Origin: an uncultured Eubacteriales bacterium
Lineage (GTDB): Bacteria > Bacillota > Clostridia > Peptostreptococcales > Anaerovoracaceae
Direction: 5' to 3'
Assembly (NCBI GenBank): GCA_900320285.1
Contig: ONRQ01000004.1
Location: 1 to 56,177 of the forward strand
DNA length: 56,177 nt
The translations under genes and the position numbers were made by a program. The notes beneath the pieces were generated by a model. It did no database searches, was not told the origin of the DNA, and worked only from the letters and a program-made list of their open reading frames with translations. Of the stretch, positions 33,889-42,278 are shown piece after piece; position 1 is the first letter of the stretch, and each line of letters opens with the position of its first letter.

Positions 33889-35534
33889 TGTCATTTACTT
33901 CTTTCGCTTTCCTGGTATTTGTAGCCATTGTTGTTCTGGCATATTACATCACACCTGCAAAATATAGATGGATCGTACTCCTTCTGGCGAGTTACGGCTA
34001 TTATCTGCAGGCGAGTCCGAAGTCGTTCATATTCATACTTACCACGACAGTCGTAACTTTCTACGGCGCTAAGAAGATCGACGAGGAGAACCTGCTGCAG
34101 AAGGCATATCTGGCCGAGCACAAAACCACTCTTTCACGTGATGAAAAGAAGGCTTACAAGGAGTCAGTAGCCAAAAGGAAGAAGCGCGTTCTGGTGCTCG
34201 CACTGGTGATAGACTTCGGTATCCTGATACTTCTCAAGTACTTCAGATATTACCTCGACGTTCTGGGTATCGGACTGTTCAAGGGAGACATCCTTATACC
34301 ACTGGGTATCTCGTTCTACACATTCCAGTCGACGGCCTACCTGATAGACGTATACAGAGCTAAATACGGGGCAGACAAGAATCTCGCGCAATTCGCATTG
34401 TTCGTATCTTTCTTCCCGCAGATAGTGCAGGGACCTATCGCCCGCCACGACCAGCTTGCGGCTCAGCTTTATGAAGGCCATAAGTTCAGATATGAGAACC
34501 TCGCGCACGGCGCGCAGCTGATGCTGTGGGGATTCTTCAAGAAGCTCGTCATCGCGGACAGGATAGGGCTGCTGGTAGGTGAAGTCTTTACGGACTGGAA
34601 AGATTACAGCGGATGGGTCGTCATTCTAGGCGCACTCTGCTATTCCATCCAGCTTTACATGGACTTCAGCGGAGGCGTTGACATAGCCCGCGGAGTTGCC
34701 CAGCTCATGGGCATAGACATGACGCGAAACTTCAGAAGACCTTACTTCGGCGACAGCCTGGAGGAGTTCTGGCACAGATGGCATATCTCGCTGAGCTTCT
34801 GGACTCGTGACTACATCTTCTTCACTGTAGCGCTGTCAAAGCCTATAGGAAACCTGGGCAAGAAGGCGCGCAAGGTGTTCGGAGACCGCATCGGCAAGAT
34901 GGTTCCGGTGTTCATAGGCAACTATCTCGTATTCCTGTGCATCGGTATGTGGCAGGGAGGCGAGCTGCAGAATGTATGCTACGGTCTGTACAATGCTACG
35001 GTCATCTGCCTGGCTGACCTGCTTGCGCCGTATTTCGTAAACTGGAAAAAGGCGCTGCATATAAAAGACGGAAGCAAGGCATGGCATGTGTTTGCGATGA
35101 TAAGGACTTACTGCATCGTTTCGTTCGGAAGGATCTTCTCGAACGGTCAGTCGTTCCGTGCCAGCATACACATGATAAAATCGCTGTTCATCCCTTATAC
35201 GGGCGGCTTCATGACTGCCTACAAGGGCTTCGAACTTACCAAGTATGACTATCTCGTTCTCTTCGTTGCTATCGCGGTCGTCTTCTGGGTGAGCGTGAAG
35301 CAGGAGAGGATGTATAACGAAAAGATGGCCAGAAAGAGCTCCGGAGGCGGCATCATCGAAATGGCCGGTGACGACGAGGGAGCAGGTACTGACGCTGAGA
35401 TGAGAGAGTACATCGACACCAAGTCAACTCTCGTCAGATGGTGCCTCTACCTGGCACTCTTCCTGGCGGTGCTCATCCTGGGCGTATACGGACCGGGATA
35501 TGACGCTTCGGTCTTCATTTACAGAGAATTCTAG
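33888..35534 (+). CDS. dltB: DltB-like MBOAT acyltransferase with substituted histidine
   Basis: MBOAT proteins move acyl groups across or at the membrane; DltB takes D-alanine from DltC. Eleven or more helices are predicted. The core is clear: PLGISFYTFQSTAYLIDVYR, FPQIVQGPIARH, YMDFSGGVDIARG, NFRRPYFGDSLEEFWHRWHISLSFWTRD (H299). However, the next landmark, normally a Trp-His-Gly, reads M-W-Q356-G, and the following YGLYH position is N369. Both codons (CAG, AAT) are one base from histidine. At 548 residues it is longer than DltB (about 400) owing to a charged loop (about 61-100) and a C-terminal extension. It overlaps the DltD-like stop by one base. Confidence 0.8.
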   Translation: MSFTSFAFLVFVAIVVLAYYITPAKYRWIVLLLASYGYYLQASPKSFIFILTTTVVTFYGAKKIDEENLLQKAYLAEHKTTLSRDEKKAYKESVAKRKKRVLVLALVIDFGILILLKYFRYYLDVLGIGLFKGDILIPLGISFYTFQSTAYLIDVYRAKYGADKNLAQFALFVSFFPQIVQGPIARHDQLAAQLYEGHKFRYENLAHGAQLMLWGFFKKLVIADRIGLLVGEVFTDWKDYSGWVVILGALCYSIQLYMDFSGGVDIARGVAQLMGIDMTRNFRRPYFGDSLEEFWHRWHISLSFWTRDYIFFTVALSKPIGNLGKKARKVFGDRIGKMVPVFIGNYLVFLCIGMWQGGELQNVCYGLYNATVICLADLLAPYFVNWKKALHIKDGSKAWHVFAMIRTYCIVSFGRIFSNGQSFRASIHMIKSLFIPYTGGFMTAYKGFELTKYDYLVLFVAIAVVFWVSVKQERMYNEKMARKSSGGGIIEMAGDDEGAGTDAEMREYIDTKSTLVRWCLYLALFLAVLILGVYGPGYDASVFIYREF

Positions 35535-35552
35535 ACAAGGAGGTATCCGTAT

Positions 35553-37070
35553 ATGATAAGAAACGCACTTGAATATCTTGAGATCAGCGCGAAAAACTAT
35601 CCTGACAAGATTGCTCTTGAGGATGAACACGAGAAGCTGACTTACACGGAATACATAACCAGGGCGAAGACTCTAGGCACATACCTTCTCAAAAACGGTC
35701 TGGAGGAGTACAGCAATAAGCCGGTCGCAGTCATAATCGACCGCAACATCCGCTCCATAGTCGCTTTCATGGGAGTGCTGTACACAGGGAACTTCTACGT
35801 GCCTATCGACTACAGCCTGCCGGCAGAAAGAATCCAGCTCATATACGATACCCTCGATCCGATAGCTGTCATAGACGCCCGTACCAATACCGGGAAAGCC
35901 GTGGAAGGAGCAATAGACTTCACTGAGGCTTCGACAGGGATGGAAATAGATGAGGAGCTTCTGAAAAAAGTCAGAAGCGAGGCCATCGACACCGACCCGA
36001 TCTACGGGATATTCACATCGGGTTCGACAGGCGTGCCTAAGGGTGTAGTTATATGCCACCGCGGAGTCATAGACATGGTGGAGGCGTTCGCTGAGACCTT
36101 CGGCTTCGATGACGGAATGGTGCACGCGAATCAGGCTCCGTTCGACTTTGACGTATCGGTCAAGGATATATATAACGCAATGAGGAACGGCGGTTCCATA
36201 GTCGTGGTTCCGAAGAAGCTGTTCCTGCTGCCGAAGCTCCTGCTTGAATTCCTTGTAAAATACAAGGCGAATACGCTCATCTGGGCTGTATCGGCGCTCA
36301 GAATAGTTTCGGACTTCAAGGCGTTCGGTGCGGTCGATGAAAAGCCGCAGATGAGATACATAATGTTCTCCGGAGAGGTTATGCCTATCAAGGCGCTCAA
36401 TTACTGGATGGACAACATACCTGAGCCTATGTACGTCAACCTTTACGGACCGACGGAGATCACCTGCAACTGTACCTACTGCATCATAGAGGGCAAGCAG
36501 GACGAGCTGAAGGCTCTGCCGATAGGCAAGGCTTTCGTAAACACAAAGGTTGTGCTTCTTGACGAGAAGAGAGAAAAGCCTGTAACGAAGCCGGGAGATG
36601 TTGGCGAAGTATGCGTAGGAGGTGCGGGACTTGCGCTCGGCTACTGGAACAACCCTGAGAAGACTAAAGAGGCGTTCTTCCAGAATCCGGCCATAACGGA
36701 GCATCCGAGCCTGCTTTACGGAACCGGAGACATGGCATATTATAATGAAGACGGAAATCTGGTATTCGCGGCCAGGAGAGACTTCCAGATCAAGCACATG
36801 GGCCACAGAATAGAGCTCGGTGAGATCGAGGTCGCGCTCAACGCGATACCGTTCATAGATACTTCGTGCTGCCTCTACGATGAGGAGAGAAACAAGATCG
36901 TCTGCTTCTATCAGTCGCAGAGCGATGACACAAAAGCGATAATCAAATTCCTGAGCGACAAGCTGCCTAAATACATGTGGCCGAACATATTCAAAAGATA
37001 TGACAGGCTGCCGATGAACAAGAACAGTAAGATCGACAGGGTAAAATTAAAAGAAGAGATCAGAAAATAG
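35553..37070 (+). CDS. dltA: DltA-like amino acid adenylation enzyme
   Basis: DltA activates D-alanine with ATP and loads it onto the carrier DltC. The 505-residue length is the family norm. Motifs include GIFTSGSTGVPKGV (152-165), QAPFDFDVSVKDIY (194-207) with the Asp that binds the substrate amine, NLYGPTEITC, and the hinge ARRDFQIKHMGHRIELGEIE. The C-terminal lysine lies in NKNSKIDR. In known DltA the substrate pocket contains a Cys in FCGE that selects D-alanine; here the equivalent is S273 (FSGE). The acyl group may therefore not be D-alanine. AAGGAGGT is an excellent ribosome site. Confidence 0.85.
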   Translation: MIRNALEYLEISAKNYPDKIALEDEHEKLTYTEYITRAKTLGTYLLKNGLEEYSNKPVAVIIDRNIRSIVAFMGVLYTGNFYVPIDYSLPAERIQLIYDTLDPIAVIDARTNTGKAVEGAIDFTEASTGMEIDEELLKKVRSEAIDTDPIYGIFTSGSTGVPKGVVICHRGVIDMVEAFAETFGFDDGMVHANQAPFDFDVSVKDIYNAMRNGGSIVVVPKKLFLLPKLLLEFLVKYKANTLIWAVSALRIVSDFKAFGAVDEKPQMRYIMFSGEVMPIKALNYWMDNIPEPMYVNLYGPTEITCNCTYCIIEGKQDELKALPIGKAFVNTKVVLLDEKREKPVTKPGDVGEVCVGGAGLALGYWNNPEKTKEAFFQNPAITEHPSLLYGTGDMAYYNEDGNLVFAARRDFQIKHMGHRIELGEIEVALNAIPFIDTSCCLYDEERNKIVCFYQSQSDDTKAIIKFLSDKLPKYMWPNIFKRYDRLPMNKNSKIDRVKLKEEIRK

Positions 37071-37081
37071 GAGGAAGCAAA

Positions 37082-37309
37082 ATGGAAGAACTGCTTAGGA
37101 TCATGAGTGAGGTAAGGCCAGACATCGACTTTGAGACAGAGACCAGACTTATCGATGACGAGATGCTCGATTCACTTGATATCGTTGCGATCGTAACGGA
37201 TGTCAATGATGAATTCGATGTTGAGATCAATGTAAACGACCTGCTTCCTGAGAACTTTAACTCGGCCAAGGCACTGTACGAGCTCATCCAGAAGCTGCAG
37301 TACGAATAA
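37082..37309 (+). CDS. dltC: DltC-like acyl carrier protein
   Basis: The 75-residue acidic protein is a phosphopantetheinyl carrier. The attachment serine is in LDSLDI (about 30-35), followed by DEFDVEI and a helix ending. It follows the DltA-like gene by 11 bases with GGAGGA, and no other adenylating enzyme is adjacent, so they are surely partners. It is the last gene before a terminator and completes the order dltD-dltB-dltA-dltC. Confidence 0.9.
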   Translation: MEELLRIMSEVRPDIDFETETRLIDDEMLDSLDIVAIVTDVNDEFDVEINVNDLLPENFNSAKALYELIQKLQYE

Positions 37310-37332
37310 ACAATACGACCTAAATAACGGGT

Positions 37333-37376
37333 ACAGCCGGGACATATGCCCGGCTGTCTGATTGTATAAACATTTT
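37333..37376 (+). terminator. Terminator hairpin after dltC
   Basis: ACAGCCGGG (37333-37341) pairs perfectly with CCCGGCTGT (37349-37357) around ACATATG. The T-run is distant (37372-37376), so termination may be incomplete. The arms resemble those of the hairpin at 44914. Confidence 0.65.
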
Positions 37377-37384
37377 TCAGGGAC

Positions 37385-38629
37385 ATGCAGAAGAAGCGCT
37401 CAATAAACAGAATACTGCTGATAATAATTCTGCTGCTGCTTTGCGCCTGCGCCGCAGCCGTGGCGTTCCTGCTGAGACACGCTGATACACTGAAAGAGAA
37501 TGAAGCGTCAGAAAAAGCTGAAGCGGAGGCAGAAGCTGAGACAGAGATGGATACTGATGCCAATGCGGTCATCTTTGCTGCGTCGGATTATCAGGCTGAT
37601 TCTCATTTCGATGATCCCGGAGATAATCTGGACAGAATACTGTCAGCGGTGGATCATGACGGCGTGCATCCAGACGCGGCCATCATCTGCGGTGATTATA
37701 CAAATGACGCAAAGCTTCACGACTACCAGCTGAGTCCCGAAGAGTCCATAGAAGAGATCCGGAGTGTGATAAACAAGGACGCTCCTTTTGTGAACGAAGG
37801 TAATATCATCTTCGTGCAGGGCAACCACGACAAGCTTACTGAGCCTATCTCGGAAAGCGGTCTGCACGAGTTTGATGATTATCTGGTCTACGTGCTCAAC
37901 ACCGAGAACGACTTCCCGTGGAAGCAGGGCAAGGTCCAGGGGTGTCATTTCAAGGTAAGCAGGGCAGCTTCCGAGATGAAGAAGTGCTTCGATAAACTCA
38001 TTGAGGAGGGAGAGACCCGCCCGGTGATAATCGCGGGACACGTTCCGCTTCACTATACCGCGAGGACCTCTTCAAAGCACACGACAGGCGACAACCTGTA
38101 CTCGTCACTCATCTTCGATGTGGTGAATGGAGCAGCGTCCGATCTGGATATCATCTATCTGTTCGGGCATGATCATTCAAAGGGATGGGACTGCTATATG
38201 GGAGGAAGCTGCGTGTACAAGGCTCCCGGAGATAAGATCATAATCCCGGAATTCGATGATAATGACATCGTATCTGACCGCTTCACCGAGCGTACTCTGG
38301 GATTCACATACATGAACGCGGGATATACAGGCTACTACATGAACTGCGCGCCTGATGAGTACAGCAGTGATCCGGATTCACAGTACCGCGCGGCTGACGA
38401 GACGCTTACGGGCAGCGTGATCGAGGTCTATGACGACAGGATAGAGATCACCCGCTATGATGAAAACGGAAAGCACGCTCTCGGTTCGGCCGGAGAGGCA
38501 GATCCGTACAAAGGCGGGATAGACGACGGACTTATAGGATCTCAATATTACAGCAAGCCGGCCGCGAGCCCGGCGGTAATAGACCGCAAAGCTCCGCAGG
38601 AGCAGGAAGAGCTGCCGGACGCAGCATAG
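37385..38629 (+). CDS. Membrane-anchored calcineurin-type metallophosphoesterase
   Basis: This is a two-metal phosphoesterase outside the membrane. The N-terminal helix (about 9-30) is followed by a Glu/Ala linker. Metal motifs are SD68-Y-Q70 (the usual D-x-H is D-x-Q, as in several known branches), G103-D104, GNHD (about 149-152), AGHVPLH and GHDHSKG. It may cleave phosphodiesters or phosphomonoesters of a wall polymer or lipid. It lies just after the terminator of the dlt set and is probably transcribed by read-through or a weak local promoter. The ribosome site is short and close to the ATG. Confidence 0.82.
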   Translation: MQKKRSINRILLIIILLLLCACAAAVAFLLRHADTLKENEASEKAEAEAEAETEMDTDANAVIFAASDYQADSHFDDPGDNLDRILSAVDHDGVHPDAAIICGDYTNDAKLHDYQLSPEESIEEIRSVINKDAPFVNEGNIIFVQGNHDKLTEPISESGLHEFDDYLVYVLNTENDFPWKQGKVQGCHFKVSRAASEMKKCFDKLIEEGETRPVIIAGHVPLHYTARTSSKHTTGDNLYSSLIFDVVNGAASDLDIIYLFGHDHSKGWDCYMGGSCVYKAPGDKIIIPEFDDNDIVSDRFTERTLGFTYMNAGYTGYYMNCAPDEYSSDPDSQYRAADETLTGSVIEVYDDRIEITRYDENGKHALGSAGEADPYKGGIDDGLIGSQYYSKPAASPAVIDRKAPQEQEELPDAA

Positions 38630-38666
38630 GAATTGTCCTTGAAACGCCAGGGATGATATGGCAATC

Positions 38667-38707
38667 TATAATAAGCAGCAGCTTTCATTAATACATACAG
38701 AAGCTGC
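38667..38707 (+). promoter_or_regulatory. Possible -10 box and leader hairpin before moxR
   Basis: TATAAT at 38667-38672 has no good -35 at the usual distance (a TTGAAA lies 22 bp upstream). Just downstream GCAGCTT (38678-38684) pairs with AAGCTGC (38701-38707). It could be the promoter region of the MoxR gene group. Confidence 0.4.
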
Positions 38708-38733
38708 AGATGAATTGACAGGGAGGACCCAAA

Positions 38734-39696
38734 GTGCAGGAAAAAACTATACAATCAATATTTCAGGCTACAAAGAAGATAGAAGCCGAAATAGGAAAAG
38801 TAATCATAGGAAAAGACGATGTGATCCACAAAGTGCTTATGGCTATTCTGGCAAACGGACATATCTTGCTTGATGACGTACCGGGAGTTGGAAAGACATC
38901 GCTTGCAGTAGCTCTTGGAAAGACACTTGGGCTCGAATATAACAGAATTCAGTGCACACCTGACGTGCTGCCTTCAGATATAGTCGGTTTCTCAGTGTTC
39001 AACAGAGAGAGCGATTCCTTCACATATATGCCTGGCATTATAAACAATACGAACCTGCTTCTTGCGGATGAAATAAACCGTACATCGAGCAGGACTCAGG
39101 CTGCTTTGCTGGAGGCCATGGAAGAGCATCAGGTGACCGTAGACGGCATTACACATGCGCTGCCTGATCCGTTTATCGTAATTGCTACAGAGAACCAGGT
39201 AGGTGCTGCAGGTACGCAGATGCTGCCTCATGCCCAGATGGACAGATTCCTCGTCAGACTTACTGTCGGTTATCCTGACAAGGAAAGTGAGATCGATATT
39301 GTCCGCGGAAGACAGACTGAAGATCCATATGCAGGACTGAAAAAAATAGTGACTACTGCATCGGTAAAAACCATGCAGAGGGCAACGCTTATGGTCACCA
39401 TAAAGGATTCCCTTGTAGGGTACATAGTTGACCTGTGCGAAGCATCGCGCGTAAGTCCGAGCACAGAGCTTGGCATAAGCCCTCGAGGTTCCATTGCCGT
39501 GAGCCATATGGCAAAGGCATCAGCTCTTTTACATGGCAGGGACTATGTAAATGAAGAAGACATCAGAGACGTCTTCTGTGATGTGTGTTCTCATCGTATC
39601 ATCCTGAATCAGAGAGAGCGCGCTGCCGGCACTCAGACAAGGGAAGTGCTGGAGCAGATACTCAGCAGCGTAAAGGCGCCGTACAACGTACAGTAA
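38734..39696 (+). CDS. MoxR-family AAA+ ATPase
   Basis: MoxR ATPases act as chaperones, usually with DUF58/vWA partner proteins. Walker A is DDVPGVGKTS (47-56, K54), and Walker B lies in LLLADEINRTSSRTQAALLEAMEE. The sensor region VIATENQ and the lid with SPRGS are typical. Length 320 is standard. The GTG at 38734 has GGGAGG upstream. It heads a compact run with DUF58 (12 bases downstream), a TgpA-like membrane protein and a lipoprotein, a known pairing often linked to envelope integrity. Confidence 0.92.
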   Translation: MQEKTIQSIFQATKKIEAEIGKVIIGKDDVIHKVLMAILANGHILLDDVPGVGKTSLAVALGKTLGLEYNRIQCTPDVLPSDIVGFSVFNRESDSFTYMPGIINNTNLLLADEINRTSSRTQAALLEAMEEHQVTVDGITHALPDPFIVIATENQVGAAGTQMLPHAQMDRFLVRLTVGYPDKESEIDIVRGRQTEDPYAGLKKIVTTASVKTMQRATLMVTIKDSLVGYIVDLCEASRVSPSTELGISPRGSIAVSHMAKASALLHGRDYVNEEDIRDVFCDVCSHRIILNQRERAAGTQTREVLEQILSSVKAPYNVQ

Positions 39697-39708
39697 CAGG
39701 AGCAGCTG

Positions 39709-40848
39709 ATGCGCAGAAACGTTATAGTCTGGGTATTACTTATATTATCCGCGCTCATCCTGTATCTGTTTTCGAACGATACTGTGACGCTTGCGCTTCT
39801 GGTGGCGCTGATTGCAGCGCTGCCGGCTTCTTATGCCTTGCTCAGGCTTACTGCAGGCAAAGTTGAGCTGGAACTGAAAGACGCAGGCCTTAAGGATGAG
39901 CACAGGCTCTTTGAGCTGAGTTTTAAAAACAAAGGCGTGATCCCGGTCGCTTTAGTGGAGACGATGGCACAGTGCACAAATCTCCGTACCGGAGAAACCG
40001 AATCCTTTGCGATAAACAAAAGCCTGGGGCCTAATGGAACAAAAACAGCTAATCTCGAAATAATACCGGGGCATGCGGGCAGATATGAGCTGTCGGTAAG
40101 CTCCGCAGTCGTAAGAGATCCGCTCGGAATATGGAAAAGAAAAATAGAATTTGACGGACATGAGGGTGTGACCATAATGCCCGAACTGTTTGTAATGAAT
40201 ATCGTTCCGGCGGGTGTTTCTGCCATGCCTGAGAGCGATGCGGAGTCAGCCAAAGTCAGAGGATCTGTCTCAGGCGACATGATAGATATAAAGGAATATG
40301 TACCGGGAGATCCGGTCAGGAACATACACTGGAAGCTTTCGGAGAAGCTGGATAAGCCTCTTGTCAGAGTGCTGGGCAGCCCTGTATCTGATCAGTATCT
40401 TATAATACTCGACAACCCGGCAGAATTGGCACACGATCCGGCCGCGCTCGATACGGTAGCTGCGGTCTATGCATCTCTGATACACACTCTGAGGCTGAAC
40501 GATATAATCTGCCACACAGGATGGACGGACCCTGATACAGGCAGGGCTGTCATAAGAAGAGTAGCTGACGAAAGCGAGGAGGCTGCAGCAGCAGACGAAT
40601 ATCTGGCTGTGCCGGCATACATGCCAAGCGCGTTTTCCAGGATCAGCAGGGACATAGCAGATGCCAGATATGCGCATGTAGTCATAGTCAGTTCACACAT
40701 TCCGCGCAATATGGATGTGCTGGCAAACGGATGTAATGTAACTATTCTGAAGTACGGCGACCATGGCAGCTTTACAGAGGGCAGCATAACAGTCGTAGGA
40801 TTCCAGGCACCGACTTACAAGAGCGATACGGCCGGAATGGAAATATAG
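39709..40848 (+). CDS. DUF58 domain protein
   Basis: Two N-terminal helices (about 5-45) anchor the protein. An outer or cytosolic beta domain (about 52-150) follows. The DUF58 signature IDIKEYVPGDPVRNIHWK lies at about 185-202, followed by a vWA-like domain (about 218-345) with YLIILDNPAE and VVIVSSH. DUF58 proteins are regular partners of MoxR ATPases. It is likely to be acted on by the upstream MoxR protein. Function in the cell is not defined beyond this association. Confidence 0.88.
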   Translation: MRRNVIVWVLLILSALILYLFSNDTVTLALLVALIAALPASYALLRLTAGKVELELKDAGLKDEHRLFELSFKNKGVIPVALVETMAQCTNLRTGETESFAINKSLGPNGTKTANLEIIPGHAGRYELSVSSAVVRDPLGIWKRKIEFDGHEGVTIMPELFVMNIVPAGVSAMPESDAESAKVRGSVSGDMIDIKEYVPGDPVRNIHWKLSEKLDKPLVRVLGSPVSDQYLIILDNPAELAHDPAALDTVAAVYASLIHTLRLNDIICHTGWTDPDTGRAVIRRVADESEEAAAADEYLAVPAYMPSAFSRISRDIADARYAHVVIVSSHIPRNMDVLANGCNVTILKYGDHGSFTEGSITVVGFQAPTYKSDTAGMEI

Positions 40849-40865
40849 ACCGGCTTTGTGATTGA

Positions 40866-42266
40866 ATGAAAGTAAACTTAAACATAAAAGATAAAATCAG
40901 AATAAAAGAGCTTGTTAAGAAAGGCAAGGGACTTCACTTCAGGCGCAGAATCAAAACAAGTGAAGGCAGTGCTCCTGCGAGCGAAAGCTTCGGGGCGAGG
41001 GTGTATTCATCAGAGCCTATACTGAAGATGGAAGAGCCGAATAAACAGGCTGCCTGGAAGACTGGCCTTGTCAGCAATATTGCGTGCGCGATTCTGCTGA
41101 CGACGATACCGGCTCTGTTTTGCATGAGCATAGACTCACCTGAGTTCATTCCGTTTGTCCTGACATGCCCGGTAATAATTATGGTCATTGCGACCATAGA
41201 TTCCGTGAAACCGGGAAAAATCAGATGGATAGCGTCTGCCGTCGCTGCGGTGATACTGCTGGCTGCGGCTATTATATGGCGTACTGAGATCTTCGGAGGT
41301 TTCAGCATGCTCGTCAACCGCTTTTATGATACTGCCGAGGAGGCCCAGGCGTATTTATATGACAGACTTCCGGCAGGATACGATGCAACTGATGGCGAAG
41401 CAAAGGCCGGACTGGCATGGGCGTCAGCCTTTTTAGGCCTGATAGGAGCTCTTCCACCAGCGAAGATGAGGCGCGCAGTAAGCGGAGCGATCGCAATAAT
41501 AATAATGCTTGTGTTTGCATATTATGGCATTGTTCCTTCCGCGATCTGCATCGCAGTGATGATAGCTGCCCTGATAACAGCGGTAGCGCACGGAAATATG
41601 CTTTCCTTCATTCCTGTCATACTGGCGGCACTGGTCCTGTTCGGAGCAATAATGCTTGTCGATCCGGGTGAGAACTACGGTATTTCGCGTATGAACGAGA
41701 ACTTCAGAGACAGGTTCGCGTTGGATTCTGCTCTCCTCGAAAGTGATTACTCGCAGTATGACGATATGGAAGAAGACTATGACGAAAGCGAGTACGATGA
41801 AGAGGAAGATTACGAAGAAGATGAACCGGAGATCGTCACATATGCTGTTATCGGCTTCATAATTCTGGCGGTGGCAGCTTTAGGAGCGGCGGCATACCTG
41901 CTGTACAGGCGCATTTCGAAGAAGCGTGCTGAAAACAGAAAGGGCATAGACAGCCCGGATGCGCGTGAAGCTGTTACAGCAATGTTCCCTTATGCGGTCA
42001 GGTGGCTCAAAGGCTATGGCATCGAACAGACAGAGCCTTCGTTCACGTCAATGGAGCCTGCGCTGAAAAGCGTGTTTTCCGAAAGCTATGCGACGCTCTT
42101 TATGGATATGTACAAAGTATGGAGCGAAGCTGCATACAGCGATCATGATGTTACGGACCGGACAAGACTGGTCATGGAAGCATTCACCAGAGATACAGTT
42201 ACTCAGGTAAAAAATAAGTGCAAACTCAGGGACAAGCTGAGACTGCATCTGCGATACGCACTTTAA
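40866..42266 (+). CDS. TgpA-like membrane protein lacking the transglutaminase core
   Basis: MoxR-DUF58 pairs are often followed by a TgpA/transglutaminase membrane protein. This one keeps the frame: a cytosolic basic N-terminus, N-terminal helices (about 68-145 and 180-268), an outer segment, a late helix (about 322-345) and a cytosolic DUF4129-like tail (about 360-466). The expected Cys-His-Asp domain between helices is absent. In its place is a short stretch followed by a very acidic Asp/Glu/Tyr block (about 298-318). It is intact and in frame. A separate secreted transglutaminase-like protein is encoded at 51162. The ribosome site is weak. Confidence 0.65.
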   Translation: MKVNLNIKDKIRIKELVKKGKGLHFRRRIKTSEGSAPASESFGARVYSSEPILKMEEPNKQAAWKTGLVSNIACAILLTTIPALFCMSIDSPEFIPFVLTCPVIIMVIATIDSVKPGKIRWIASAVAAVILLAAAIIWRTEIFGGFSMLVNRFYDTAEEAQAYLYDRLPAGYDATDGEAKAGLAWASAFLGLIGALPPAKMRRAVSGAIAIIIMLVFAYYGIVPSAICIAVMIAALITAVAHGNMLSFIPVILAALVLFGAIMLVDPGENYGISRMNENFRDRFALDSALLESDYSQYDDMEEDYDESEYDEEEDYEEDEPEIVTYAVIGFIILAVAALGAAAYLLYRRISKKRAENRKGIDSPDAREAVTAMFPYAVRWLKGYGIEQTEPSFTSMEPALKSVFSESYATLFMDMYKVWSEAAYSDHDVTDRTRLVMEAFTRDTVTQVKNKCKLRDKLRLHLRYAL

Positions 42267-42278
42267 CGGGAGCTGAAA

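Noticed and set aside
35673-36806. Minus-strand open frame of about 377 residues opposite dltA
   Set aside because: Shadow of the conserved adenylation domain; no start signal and no recognisable content.
37385-38629. Missing metal ligand (D-x-Q) as a sign of an inactive phosphoesterase
   Set aside because: Several active calcineurin-type branches use D-x-Q, and all other metal motifs are intact.
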